Notes: a model not told the origin generated them from the letters alone. 64,000 bases of DNA from Kitasatospora phosalacinea (GCF_000716545.1 NZ_JNWZ01000012.1:1-64000), one strand, 5' to 3'. Positions 14,764 through 23,554 are shown, numbered from the stretch's first letter. Numbers and translations are program-made.

Positions 14764-17007
14764 TCAGGAGGCGGTGTCCGGCAGGCCGAAGACCACCTGG
14801 TTGGACAGCACCACGCCGTGGCTGCTCACGTCGATGGTGATGCGGTCGCCGTCCGCGATCCGGAACCCGTCGTGGTAGCTGGCCTGGTCGGCGCCGAGCA
14901 GGAGGTAGTGGACCAGACCGGGCCGGCGCAGCGCCGGGTACTCGAAGAGGTGGTCCACCATGGCCTGCACCTTGAAGTACAGCGCGTCCTCGCCGCAGTC
15001 GAACGGGCCCTCCCAGGCGGTGGCGCCGTCCCGTTCGATGGTGACCCGGCCGGTGACCGAGGTGGGCGGCTCGCCGAGGAAGAGCCAGGGCGCGATGGAG
15101 GTGTCGACCAGCTTGCAGTACGGGTTCCAGCCGGGGTTCTGGATGTGCAGGCCGATGTCGCAGAGGTCGTTGCCGAAGGTGTACCCGGCGTACCGGGGGT
15201 TGCCCGCGTCGTCGTTGACGTAGACCAGGGCCACCTCGGGCTCCTCGATCAGCGCGACGGAGCGCTTGGGCGCGACCAGCGGGTCGCCGGGCAGGCGCAG
15301 CCAGGAGCCGAAGCCCTTGAAGAACCAGTTCGGTGCCACGAACTCCTCGCCCTCGACCGGCTCCTTCTCGAACTTCGAGCGGTGGGTCCGCATGAAGCCG
15401 CTGAGCAGGGCGTTGCCGGTGGCCTCGGGCAGCAGCGGGGGCAGGTAGCGGATCTGCTCCTCGCCGCCCTCCACGACGACCTGCTCGGCCTCGGCCTTGA
15501 TCGCGGCGACGACGTCCTCGGGGCGCTCGGCGGCGACGAACTCGGCCTGCAGCCGGCCGTCGTCGACCCGGTAGAGGGTGATCGGGGCGCCGGGTACGGG
15601 CTTCTCGAAGCCCGCGTACCGCTCGCCCTGGTACTCGCATTCGAAGAGTACGGTCATCTCCGGTTCCTCCTGTGCTGGTCGGTGCGTCGGGCCCGGAGCG
15701 GGCCGAACGGCGGGGCGGGTGGTGGAGCGGGTGGTGGCGGGTGCGACAGTGAGGTCGGCCAGGACCTCCTCGATCCGGTCGACGGACGCCCGGATCCAGG
15801 GCAGGCCGAGCGGGTCGTCGGCGGCCAGCGCGGCCTCCTGCCGTTCGGCGGTGTCGCCGTAGAGCCGGCTGGTGGCGGCGCGCAGCCGCAGCGGCCCGGG
15901 GTCCTCGCCGAACTCCTCGGCGGCCAGCACCCCGACGCCGTAGCGGTCGGTGAGCAGCCGGGCCAGCGCGGTGCCGGTGCGCACGTCGCGGGCGGCGAGC
16001 CGGTCGCGCAGCGGTTCGAAGTCCGGGTAGAGGTAGCAGGTCGCGCGGACGGGGTCGAGCAGGGCCCCGGCGGCGGTGAACCGCTCGGCGACGGCCCGGA
16101 CGACGCGTCCGTGCAGCCGGGTGGCGGCGGCCACCCGGGCGGTGACCTCCGGCGGTTCGTCCAGCGCGTAGGCGGCGGCGGCCTGGACGGGGGCCGGGGG
16201 GCTGGACCAGATCTGGCTGGCGACGGCGACCAGCCGCTCGCGCAGTCGCCGTCCGGCCTGTCCCTGCGGCAGCAGGGCGATGCCGGTGCGCCAGCCGCCG
16301 ACCGCCAGGTTCTTGGTCAGGCCGCCGGTGACGACGGTGCGTTCGGGGGCGAACAGGGCCGGGGAGAGCGCCGGGGTGTCCGGGTCGAGGACCAGGTCGG
16401 TGTAGATCTCGTCGGAGATGATGGTGAGGTCCAACTCCCGTGCGACTTGCGCTAGTTGTCGCACGGTGTCGGGTGTGGCGACGTTCCCGGTGGGATTGTC
16501 CGGCAGGGTGACCACGACCGACCGCGGGTCCCGTCCGGCGGCGCGGGCGGCCCGGACGGCCTCCCGCAGCGCGTCCGGGTCCGGCACGCCGCCCTGCCCG
16601 GGCCGGACGGGCACCCGCACGACGGCGGCCCCGGCCAGCGCGGCCTGCGCCGCGTAGCTGACCCAGCTGGGCCGGGGCACCACCACGTCGCCGCCGATCG
16701 CCTTGACCGCCGCGAACAGCAGGGACTTGCTGCCCGGCCCGGCGACCACCGCGTCGGGTTCGGCGGCCAGGCCGCGCCGCCGCCAGTAGCCGGCGGCGGC
16801 GGCGCGCAGCGCGGGGCTGCCCGCCACCGGGCCGTAGGACGCCTCGCCGACGGCGGCGGCGAGGCGGGCCCGCAGTTCGGGGAGGACGGGCAGCCCGATC
16901 TCCCCGCTGGCCATCATCAGGACCTGCTCCCCCGCGGCGCGCCGACGGGCGAGTGCCTCGTCGGCCGCCAGCGTCGCCGACAGGGTCACCTGGGCGGGCT
17001 CGGTCAT
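14764..17007 (-). CDS. Fusion: class-I/II PLP aminotransferase with C-terminal FAH-fold domain (747 aa)
   Basis: One uninterrupted frame. Residues 1-420 are a fold-type I aminotransferase: SYGPVAGSPALRAAAAGYW, DNPTGNVA, SDEIYTDLV, and the PLP-lysine segment GGLTKNLAVGGWRTG (Lys about 238). Residues 421-450 are a Pro/Thr/Ala linker. Residues 451-747 resemble the fumarylacetoacetate-hydrolase fold: EEPEVALVYV metal-ligand strand and AGYTFGNDLCDIGLHIQNPG. An AGGAGG eight bases ahead of an internal ATG at 15657 could also give a free 297-residue FAH protein. The aminotransferase half could serve the LysJ step on a LysW-bound semialdehyde, or aminate an oxo acid. The FAH half could decarboxylate, hydrolyse or hydrate a 2-oxo intermediate. 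It is last in the LysW-type operon. Confidence 0.8.
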   Translation of the reverse strand: MTEPAQVTLSATLAADEALARRRAAGEQVLMMASGEIGLPVLPELRARLAAAVGEASYGPVAGSPALRAAAAGYWRRRGLAAEPDAVVAGPGSKSLLFAAVKAIGGDVVVPRPSWVSYAAQAALAGAAVVRVPVRPGQGGVPDPDALREAVRAARAAGRDPRSVVVTLPDNPTGNVATPDTVRQLAQVARELDLTIISDEIYTDLVLDPDTPALSPALFAPERTVVTGGLTKNLAVGGWRTGIALLPQGQAGRRLRERLVAVASQIWSSPPAPVQAAAAYALDEPPEVTARVAAATRLHGRVVRAVAERFTAAGALLDPVRATCYLYPDFEPLRDRLAARDVRTGTALARLLTDRYGVGVLAAEEFGEDPGPLRLRAATSRLYGDTAERQEAALAADDPLGLPWIRASVDRIEEVLADLTVAPATTRSTTRPAVRPAPGPTHRPAQEEPEMTVLFECEYQGERYAGFEKPVPGAPITLYRVDDGRLQAEFVAAERPEDVVAAIKAEAEQVVVEGGEEQIRYLPPLLPEATGNALLSGFMRTHRSKFEKEPVEGEEFVAPNWFFKGFGSWLRLPGDPLVAPKRSVALIEEPEVALVYVNDDAGNPRYAGYTFGNDLCDIGLHIQNPGWNPYCKLVDTSIAPWLFLGEPPTSVTGRVTIERDGATAWEGPFDCGEDALYFKVQAMVDHLFEYPALRRPGLVHYLLLGADQASYHDGFRIADGDRITIDVSSHGVVLSNQVVFGLPDTAS
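15655..15671 (-). promoter_or_regulatory. Internal ribosome-binding site and ATG inside the fusion gene
   Basis: AGGAGG (minus strand, 15671-15666) precedes ATG (15657-15655) by eight bases, ideal spacing. The reading frame is open through it. So translation may start here as well as at 17007, giving two products from one frame. Confidence 0.65.
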
Positions 17008-17091
17008 GGGCGGACTCCACGGATCGGTTCGGGTCGGACGGCGGTGCGGGCGGCGATGCGGGCGGCGGTGCGGGCGGCGGGTCGGCCGGGG

Positions 17092-18834
17092 TCACTGCCC
17101 GCCATGGCGCCGCCGCAGTTCGGCCTTGCGGACCTTGCCGGTGAGCGTCTTGGGCAGGGCGTCGACGAGGACCAGGCGCTCGGGGAGGAAGCGTTCCTCC
17201 TGCCCGGCCGCGCGCAGGTGGGCGAGGATGCCCTCCAGGTCGGGGCGGGCGGGCCCGCTCGGCACGACGACGGCGAGGATCGGGTCGTCGTGGTGCCCGG
17301 TGGTGCCGACCAGTGCGGTCTCGGCGACGTCGGGGTGTCGGGAGACGATCGCCTCCAGTTCCGTCATCGGCACGACGGCGCCGTCGCGCAGCAGGGCGTC
17401 CCGGGCCCGGCCGAGGATGCGGACGCCGCCCCGGCCGTCGGTGCGGGCGAGGTCGCCGGTGTCGAACCAGCCGTCGGCGTCGAGTTCGGCGGCGAAGGCG
17501 TCCTCGCGCTTGTGGTAGCCGAGGGACTGGGCGGCGCCGCGCACCCGCAGCCGGCCGACGGCGGCCCGGACGGTCGGGTCGTCGGGGTCGTCGACGCGCA
17601 GTTCCATCGCGTCGATCGGCCCGCCGTTGCTGTGCGCGGCCCGGTTCGCGTCGTAGTCGAGCCGGGTGATGGTGACCGGCCCGAACTCGGACATCCCCCA
17701 CACCGAGTAGGTGCGGGCGCCGAGCGTGTCGCGGACGTCGTCCACCAGGTCCTGGAGGACGGGCGCGGAGCCGGTGACGGCGTGCCGCAGGGTGGAGACG
17801 TCGCGGGGTTCGGCGCGCTGGGCCCGGACGACGTCGGCGATGGTGGTCGGCGGGCCGTAGATCAGCGTGGCGCCGTAGCGTTCGACCAGGTCGAGCAGGG
17901 CGTCGTTGCGCCGGAGGTCCTGGAAGGCGACGGTGCCGCCGACCATGACGCCGGTCAGCACGCCCTGGCCGAAGCCGGAGTAGTGCACCAGCGGGGTGGT
18001 GACGGCCGCGACCAGGCCGTCGTCGAGCAGGAAGGTGTCGGCGTAGCCGCGGACGGCCGCGTGGACGGTGTTCTGGCTGTGCAGGACGCCCTTGGGCAGG
18101 CCGGTGGTGCCGGAGGTGAACAGCACCACGAACGGCTCGTCGGGGGTGAGTTCGAGGCCGTCCAGGTCGCCGGTGCGGCCCTCCTCCCAGGGGGTGGCGA
18201 CGAAGTGGTCCTCGAAGGAGAGGGTGCCGGGGCTCCGGCCGCCGACCACCACCACGTGCTCCAGCGGCAGGTCGGCCTTGAGCGCGGTGAGGTGCGCGGC
18301 CAGCGGGTAGCCGTTCCACTCGGGGACGGTGACGCAGACCCGGGCGCCGGTCAGTTCGAGGCGGTGGCGCAGCTCCTCCTCCTGGCAGACCGGGTCGATC
18401 GGGCAGGTCACGGCGCCGATCCGGATCGCGGCGAACAGCAGCGGCACCGTCTCCCACCGGTTGGGGAGCTGGACGGCGACGAAGTCGCCGCGCCGGACGC
18501 CGAGTTCGAGCAGGGCGACGGCGAACCGGTCGGTCAGCCGGGCGAGTTCGGCGTAGTCGAGGGTGTCGGTGCGCGACTCCCCGATCCGCCGGGCGGCGAC
18601 GGCGAGCTTGCGCGGCCGCAGCCGGGCCTGCCGGCGCAGGTCGTCCAGGAAGGTCTCCCGGCGCCACCAGCCGCGCCGCAGGTACTCGGCGGCGCGCTCG
18701 GGGGACGGGGCGAAGGACGGCACGGAGGACGGGCCGGAGGACGGGGGCGCGCTCGGAGCGGCGGCCCCGGCGGCGGCCCCCTCGGTCACGGTCCCGGTCC
18801 CGGTCGCGGTCTCGGTCTCGGCGGCGGCGGTCAT
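17092..18834 (-). CDS. ANL-superfamily adenylating (acyl-CoA/acid) ligase
   Basis: A 580-residue adenylate-forming enzyme. After a 40-residue low-complexity Thr/Ala/Ser/Pro N-terminus come motif A3 LFTSGTTGLPKGVL (about 216), A5 YSVWGMSEFGPV, A7 GWFDTGDLARTD, A8 GRARDALLRDGAVVPMTELE and A10 Lys LPKTLTGKVRKAEL. It resembles cyclohexanecarboxylate or long-chain acyl-CoA ligases more than NRPS A domains. No carrier domain is attached, so the acceptor is probably CoA or an amine. It overlaps the upstream dehydrogenase stop by 4 bp, so they are translationally coupled. The acid substrate is unknown, but the gene implies that the pathway joins an acyl group to its LysW-made amino acid. Confidence 0.85.
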   Translation of the reverse strand: MTAAAETETATGTGTVTEGAAAGAAAPSAPPSSGPSSVPSFAPSPERAAEYLRRGWWRRETFLDDLRRQARLRPRKLAVAARRIGESRTDTLDYAELARLTDRFAVALLELGVRRGDFVAVQLPNRWETVPLLFAAIRIGAVTCPIDPVCQEEELRHRLELTGARVCVTVPEWNGYPLAAHLTALKADLPLEHVVVVGGRSPGTLSFEDHFVATPWEEGRTGDLDGLELTPDEPFVVLFTSGTTGLPKGVLHSQNTVHAAVRGYADTFLLDDGLVAAVTTPLVHYSGFGQGVLTGVMVGGTVAFQDLRRNDALLDLVERYGATLIYGPPTTIADVVRAQRAEPRDVSTLRHAVTGSAPVLQDLVDDVRDTLGARTYSVWGMSEFGPVTITRLDYDANRAAHSNGGPIDAMELRVDDPDDPTVRAAVGRLRVRGAAQSLGYHKREDAFAAELDADGWFDTGDLARTDGRGGVRILGRARDALLRDGAVVPMTELEAIVSRHPDVAETALVGTTGHHDDPILAVVVPSGPARPDLEGILAHLRAAGQEERFLPERLVLVDALPKTLTGKVRKAELRRRHGGQ

Positions 18835-19946
18835 CCGCGCTCCTTGCGGCGGACGTCCAGCAGCTCGGGCAGCGGGTTCCCGGCCCGTCCGGCGGCGATC
18901 TCCAGCAGGTCGCGGGTGTTCTGCCGGACGCGGCCGCCGACCCAGTCGAAGACCCACTGCTTGCGGGCCTCCGCGGGCAGTTCGAAGGGGACGGCCCGGG
19001 TGACGGCGAGGGCCGCCGAACCGGCACCGCCGATGTTGGCGATCACGCCGGGGACGAGGACGGACCCCGCGGCGGCGATCTTCTCCTTGGCCTCGTCGGT
19101 GGAGGCGAGGTTCGCGCCCTCGACCACCAGGCGGGCCCGCAGCCGGTGGGCGTTCTCGGCGTTGAGCGCGTACTTCTGGGCGGCCAGGATCAGCAGGTCG
19201 GCGTCCAGGTCGAGCCAGGCGTCGGGCTCGCCGGAGAGGGTGACGCCCTGCGGGAGGCGGGTGCGGTCGATCCGGCCGAACTCGTCGGTGATGTCGACCA
19301 GGTCGGCGACCGGCAGCCGGTCGGCGCTGATGGTGCCGCCGATGTCGGCGACGCCGACGATCGAGTGGCCGCGGTCCTCCAGGAACTGGGCGACCGCGCG
19401 GCCCACCGCGCCGAAGCCCTGCACCACGACCCGGGCCGGGCCGGTGCGCCCGCCCGCCTCCAGGGCGGTGACGGCGGCGACGCCGACGCCGTGGCCGGTG
19501 CAGTCGATCAGCGGCTCGTAGTAGGTGCGCCAGTCGATCGGCATGTCGGGGGCGCCGAGGCGGAAGCGCGGGTCGTAGCCGGCCTCCTCGAAGAACACCG
19601 CCCGGTCGGCGGGGGTGACGCCCATGTCGATGCCGAGGTGGATGCCGCCGTGCAGCAGCGGCTTGACGGTGCGTCCGAAGGTGCGGAAGGTCTGTTCGCG
19701 GTCACTGCCGTCGGAGACGATGCCGGCCTTGGCGCCGCCGATCCGCAGCCCGGCCAGGGTGAACTTCTCGGTCATGTCGCGGGCCAGTCCGGCGACCTCC
19801 TCCTCGGTGACGCCGGGGGTCATCCGGGTGCCGCCCATGGCCAGGCCGTCGACCAGGGAGTCGACGACCACCCAGCCCTTGAGGGCGCCGCCGCTGCCGT
19901 TGAGGTGGGTGGTGAAGGCGGGCGGCTGCGGTCGTGTCGAAGTCAT
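18831..19946 (-). CDS. Glu/Leu/Phe/Val-type (ELFV) dehydrogenase
   Basis: A 371-residue amino-acid dehydrogenase. The N-terminal half has the catalytic-lysine segment GGAKAGIV (about residue 78) and MGVTPADRAVFFEEAGYDP. The C-terminal Rossmann domain begins RVVVQGFGAVGRAVAQFL (GxGxxG). Size and pattern fit leucine/phenylalanine dehydrogenases. It would interconvert an L-amino acid and its 2-oxo acid with NAD(P)H. In this LysW-type operon it may aminate the oxo acid made by the condensing enzyme. ATG 19946 follows GGAGGACC. Confidence 0.85.
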   Translation of the reverse strand: MTSTRPQPPAFTTHLNGSGGALKGWVVVDSLVDGLAMGGTRMTPGVTEEEVAGLARDMTEKFTLAGLRIGGAKAGIVSDGSDREQTFRTFGRTVKPLLHGGIHLGIDMGVTPADRAVFFEEAGYDPRFRLGAPDMPIDWRTYYEPLIDCTGHGVGVAAVTALEAGGRTGPARVVVQGFGAVGRAVAQFLEDRGHSIVGVADIGGTISADRLPVADLVDITDEFGRIDRTRLPQGVTLSGEPDAWLDLDADLLILAAQKYALNAENAHRLRARLVVEGANLASTDEAKEKIAAAGSVLVPGVIANIGGAGSAALAVTRAVPFELPAEARKQWVFDWVGGRVRQNTRDLLEIAAGRAGNPLPELLDVRRKERG

Positions 19947-19987
19947 TGCGGGGTCCTCCGGTGCACAGACGGTTCGGGGGGGGCGGG

Positions 19988-20554
19988 TCACTGCTGGTAG
20001 AGCCGGGCGAAACCGCGCAGGATCTCCCGGCCGTCGCTGCGGAACTCCAGGTGGGCCTGGGAGCCGAGGATCCGGCCGTCCTCGGAGCGGATGAACTCCA
20101 CCGGCGCGTGCTCGGAGCGGCCGATCGAGCGGAAGCCCGCGGGCGCCTCCTGGAGGTAGAGGGTGTGCCGGTGGAAGACCGTCACCTCCGGGCCGACGTA
20201 CGCGAAGAGCGGTTCCTCCCGGTCGACCTGGGCCCGGTGGCCGCCGACCCGCTGCGGGCCCTCGGCGAGCCGGCCGCCGGCCGCGACGGCGATGACCTGC
20301 ATGCCGCCGCAGATCCCGAAGACGGGAACGTCGGCCTCGTTGACCAGGTCGATCAGCGGTTTGTAGAACTCTCCGTCGTAGGCGCGGACCTTGGTGCCGC
20401 TGAGCACCACGGCCTGGTAGCGGCCGTCCAGCCGGGCGGGCAGCGCGTCGGCGGCGGCCACCTCGGTCTCCGAGCCGAACTCCTCGAAGCGGCTGCGGAG
20501 CTGTTTCAGGGACAGCGTCCCGTTGTTGACGACCAGCACTCGGGATTTCGCCAC
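19988..20554 (-). CDS. Class-I glutamine amidotransferase (triad GATase domain)
   Basis: A 188-residue stand-alone GATase1 similar in layout to the GMP-synthase subunit: VVLSGTKV (oxyanion strand), nucleophile elbow GICGGMQ with Cys about 98, and GSQAHLEF carrying the His-x-Glu pair near residue 170. The elbow has Gly-Gly-Met where Leu-Gly-His/Met is usual. It should release ammonia from glutamine, but no synthetase partner is next to it. Embedded in the LysW operon, it may supply ammonia to the ligase or reductase steps, or deamidate a Gln residue, perhaps the unusual C-terminal Gln of this cluster's LysW (inference). Start is GTG 20554 behind GAGGAG. Confidence 0.8.
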   Translation of the reverse strand: MAKSRVLVVNNGTLSLKQLRSRFEEFGSETEVAAADALPARLDGRYQAVVLSGTKVRAYDGEFYKPLIDLVNEADVPVFGICGGMQVIAVAAGGRLAEGPQRVGGHRAQVDREEPLFAYVGPEVTVFHRHTLYLQEAPAGFRSIGRSEHAPVEFIRSEDGRILGSQAHLEFRSDGREILRGFARLYQQ

Positions 20555-20573
20555 GTGCGGTGCTCCTCGCTGC

Positions 20574-21377
20574 TCAGGTTCGGGTGATGACGGTGCCGGT
20601 GCGCTCGGCGACCAGGTCGGTGACGGGGGCGCTGCCGATGACGACGCGCTCCACGCCGCCCTCCAGGGCCTCGCCGGCGGCCCGGAGCTTCTTGCGCATG
20701 CCGCCGGTGGCGCCCTTGTCGCGGAACTTCGCGGCGGCCTCGGCGGTGATCCGGTGCACCGGCCGGTCGTCGATCAGCAGGTGGGCGACGTCGGTGACCA
20801 GGACCAGCTGCCCGGCCCCGATGCCACCGGCGACGGCGGCCGCCGCCCGGTCGGCGTCGGTGTTGACCTCCCGGCCCGCGGTGTCGCGGGCCAGCGGGGT
20901 GACCAGGTGGACGTGGCCGGGCCGCAGGCCCTTGAGCGGGGTCGGGTCGACGCCGGTGATCGGGCCGACCAGGTTCTCCAGCTCGACCAGTTGCTTGTCC
21001 TTCCACCACCAGCGTTCGCCCTCGCCGGCGGTGACCAGCCCGTCGCTGCCGAGCAGCCGCTCGCCGGTGACGCCGCGCCGCTCCAGGCGGGCCAGGACGT
21101 CCGCGGCGAGCTCGGCGCTGACCTGCTTGATGTCCTCGATCACCTCGGGGGTGGTCCAGCGGCTCTGGTTGCCGTACCGGTCGCGCAGGATCGCGGACGG
21201 GTCGCGGTAGCGGGCGCCGAGGTTCTTCAGCGGCTTGGACCAGCCGTGCACCAGCACCAGCGGCCGCCGGCCGGCGTACGCGGCGAGGTCGTCCCACCAG
21301 GCGTCGGCCAGGTCGTCGACGGTGCTGCCGCCGAGCTTGACCACGGTGGGGGCGGTCTCGGGTGTCGTCGTGCTCAT
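20574..21377 (-). CDS. lysZ: LysZ/ArgB-type amino-acid kinase
   Basis: A 267-residue amino-acid kinase. It opens VVKLGGSTVDD and continues VLVHGWSKPLKNL. A second ATP-side block is VNTDADRAAAAVAGGIGAGQLVLVTDVAHLLID, and the last Lys motif is KFRDKGATGGMRKKL. In LysW systems this enzyme phosphorylates the side-chain carboxylate of the amino acid held on LysW. It overlaps the reductase stop by 4 bp (ATGA). A run WWWKDKQL near residue 125 is not typical and may reflect a different acceptor pocket. Confidence 0.88.
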   Translation of the reverse strand: MSTTTPETAPTVVKLGGSTVDDLADAWWDDLAAYAGRRPLVLVHGWSKPLKNLGARYRDPSAILRDRYGNQSRWTTPEVIEDIKQVSAELAADVLARLERRGVTGERLLGSDGLVTAGEGERWWWKDKQLVELENLVGPITGVDPTPLKGLRPGHVHLVTPLARDTAGREVNTDADRAAAAVAGGIGAGQLVLVTDVAHLLIDDRPVHRITAEAAAKFRDKGATGGMRKKLRAAGEALEGGVERVVIGSAPVTDLVAERTGTVITRT

Positions 21378-22429
21378 GCGGGCATCACCGGCTGCATGGT
21401 CAGGCCGGTCTGCACCGGCAGGCCGAATCGGAGGTTGGTCGCCTGCAGCGCCTGGCCGGCCGCGCCCTTGACCATGTTGTCCAGGGCGGCGAGCACCACG
21501 ATCCGCCCGCCCTCCTCGTCGTGCAGGGCGGTCACGTCGCAGTAGTTGGAGCCGAGCACGGCCTGCGGGTCGGGCACCGGGATCAGCGTCTCGTTGGAGC
21601 GGCGCACCCGGACGAACGGGTGGTCCTTGTAGAACCGCAGGTAGGCCCGCTGCAGGGTGCGCGCGTCCACCTCGTCGTCGGTGAAGACGTAGCTGCTGGC
21701 CATCAGCCCGCGCACGTGCGAGACCCCGTACGCGGACATGCTGAGCGACTCGACGCCGCCCGGCTTGCCCCGGTCGAGGAAGTCCTTGACCTCGGCGGCG
21801 TGCCGGTGCCCGGAGGGGGCGTAGGGCGCGATGGCGCCGTTGCGCAGCGGGTGCAGGTTGGCGGTGCGCAGTTCGAGGCCGCCGCCGCTGGAGCCGGTCT
21901 TGCCGTCCACCACCACGGTCCTCAGGTTGAGGCCGAGGGAGAGCACCAGCGGGGCGAGCCCCAGGGTGATCGCGGTGGCGAAGCAGCCGGGCAGCGAGAT
22001 CAGCGCGGCCCCGGCGAGCTGGTCGCCGACCAGCTCGGGGACGCCGTAGACGAAGCGGTCGGCCAGGCCGTCCGCCCGTTGCACCTTGGGGTACCAGCGC
22101 CGGTGCAGTTCGGGGTCGCGGATCCGGAAGGCGCCGCTGAGGTCGACCACGCAGGGCACCTGGTCGGCCAGCTTCGCGGCGAGCGCCGCCGAGGCGGGGG
22201 CGGGCGTGGCCAGGAAGACCACGTCGCAGCGGTCGGCGAGGCTCTCCGGGAGCGCCTCGATGGTCAGGCCGAGGTCGAGGCGCAGGCCGGGGTGGAGCTC
22301 GGACGGGCGCCGGCCGGCGCTGGAGGAGCCGCCGAGGAAGGTGAGTTCCAGTTCGGGGTGCTGGAGCACCAGTCTGATCAGTTCGCCGCCGGCCAGGCCG
22401 GAGGCCCCGACGATGCCGACCCGGATCAT
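21374..22429 (-). CDS. lysY: LysY/ArgC-type acyl-phosphate reductase
   Basis: A 351-residue N-acetyl-gamma-glutamyl-phosphate-reductase homologue. The NADP motif is VGIVGASGLAGGELIRL. The nucleophile is Cys in ISLPGCFATAITLGL (about residue 149), and the conserved block KTGSSGGGLELRTANLHPLRNGAIAPY follows, with MSAYGVSHVRGLM later. It reduces the LysW-bound acyl phosphate made by LysZ to a semialdehyde. It overlaps LysX and LysZ genes by 4 bp each, so the three are tightly coupled. Confidence 0.9.
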   Translation of the reverse strand: MIRVGIVGASGLAGGELIRLVLQHPELELTFLGGSSSAGRRPSELHPGLRLDLGLTIEALPESLADRCDVVFLATPAPASAALAAKLADQVPCVVDLSGAFRIRDPELHRRWYPKVQRADGLADRFVYGVPELVGDQLAGAALISLPGCFATAITLGLAPLVLSLGLNLRTVVVDGKTGSSGGGLELRTANLHPLRNGAIAPYAPSGHRHAAEVKDFLDRGKPGGVESLSMSAYGVSHVRGLMASSYVFTDDEVDARTLQRAYLRFYKDHPFVRVRRSNETLIPVPDPQAVLGSNYCDVTALHDEEGGRIVVLAALDNMVKGAAGQALQATNLRFGLPVQTGLTMQPVMPA

Positions 22430-23277
22430 CCGGTCTCCTCCTGGACGTAGCGGGCGACGGCGGTGGCGATGTCCACCCCGGTGGCCGAGGCGACCGCCCG
22501 GAAGGCCGGGGCGTGGTTGACCTCGTTGACGACGTAGCCGTCGGGGGTGGCGAACAGGTCGATCCCGTAGATGCCGGGGCCGAGCACGTCCAGCACCCCG
22601 TCGACGGTCTTGCGGACCTCCGGGTCCGGGTCGACGGCCCGGTTGCGGTTGCCGAGCGCCGCGTTGCTGCGCCAGTCGGTCCCGGCGCTGCGGAACTCGG
22701 CGATGGCGACCGTCTCGCGGCCGACCGTGAAGCAGCGCAGCGAGGTGCCGGAGGCCAGGTAGGGCTCGACCAGGCTGGCCTGTTCGAAGCCGTGCCCGAG
22801 GTCCTCGACGTAGTCGTAGACGGACTGCGCGCTGTCGGCGTCGCGCAGCAGGGTGACCCGCTTGCCCATGCCGCCGAAGACCGGCTTGAGCACCACGGGC
22901 GGCGGGAGTTCGGTCAGTGCCCGCTCGAAGTCGCGCCGGGAGAGCACCAGCCGGAAGTCGGGCACCGGCACCCCGGCGGCCCGCAACCGGGCGCGCAGGG
23001 TGAGCTTGTTCTCGCAGGCGTGGATGGCGGAGGCGGTGTTCAGGGTCCGGATGCGGGCCGCCTCGGTGAGGGTGGCGATCAGTCCGCCCCGGGTGTAGCT
23101 GCGGCTGCGGACGAGGACGGCGGCGTGGTCGCGCAGCGCGGCCGCGTCCTGGTCGCCCAGGGCCAGCGATTCGTCGTTGACCCATTCGATGCGCAGGCCG
23201 ATCCCGGCGGCGGCGTCGATGAGGCGGCGTTCTTCCCAGCCGACCCGGTCGGCGACGAGGGCTACGGTTCGGGTCAT
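22426..23277 (-). CDS. lysX: LysX/ArgX-type ATP-grasp ligase for LysW
   Basis: A 283-residue RimK-like ATP-grasp enzyme. Markers: NKLTLRARLRAAGVPVPDF, nucleotide-binding VVLKPVFGGMGKRVTLL, and metal-binding GIDLFATPDGYVVNEVNHAPAFRAV (NEVN). LysX joins the alpha-amino group of a glutamate-like acid to the C-terminal Glu side chain of LysW. Here the partner LysW, encoded 4 bp upstream, ends in Gln, so either the chemistry or the partner differs. The substrate could be aminoadipate, glutamate or a longer acid from the condensing enzyme. Confidence 0.88.
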   Translation of the reverse strand: MTRTVALVADRVGWEERRLIDAAAGIGLRIEWVNDESLALGDQDAAALRDHAAVLVRSRSYTRGGLIATLTEAARIRTLNTASAIHACENKLTLRARLRAAGVPVPDFRLVLSRRDFERALTELPPPVVLKPVFGGMGKRVTLLRDADSAQSVYDYVEDLGHGFEQASLVEPYLASGTSLRCFTVGRETVAIAEFRSAGTDWRSNAALGNRNRAVDPDPEVRKTVDGVLDVLGPGIYGIDLFATPDGYVVNEVNHAPAFRAVASATGVDIATAVARYVQEETG

Positions 23278-23281
23278 CGGC

Positions 23282-23467
23282 TCACTGCCCCCAGTCGCGC
23301 AGCTGGACCTCGACGGCCTGCAGGCTCAGCCGGCCCTCCTGGATGTCCTCGACCCGCAGGGTCAGCAGGCACTCGGGGCAGGCGATGGTCTCGCCCTCCA
23401 CCAGCGGCGGGGTGGTGAGGTCGGTCTCGCACTCGGGGCACGAACCGGTGAGCGTGGCTACGGACAT
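23282..23467 (-). CDS. lysW: LysW-type amino-group carrier protein with C-terminal DWGQ
   Basis: A 61-residue acidic protein. Two CPEC motifs (about residues 10-13 and 30-33) form the LysW zinc site. The C-terminus reads VEVQLRDWGQ and then stop. Known LysW carriers end EDWGE, and the terminal Glu gamma-carboxylate is the attachment point for the substrate amine. Here the last residue is Gln (codon CAG, 23287-23285) followed directly by TGA, and the acid before DW is Arg. Everything else fits: size, zinc site, and LysX/Y/Z neighbours. The protein should shield the amino group and present the substrate to successive enzymes, but the altered end needs an unusual activation. Confidence 0.88.
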   Translation of the reverse strand: MSVATLTGSCPECETDLTTPPLVEGETIACPECLLTLRVEDIQEGRLSLQAVEVQLRDWGQ

Positions 23468-23554
23468 GGTGTGTTCTCCGCGATCGGTCGAGGTCGGTCG
23501 GTGGACCGGCAGGGGCAGGGAAGGCAGGAAGGGCAGGAGAAGGGACGGGAGGGC

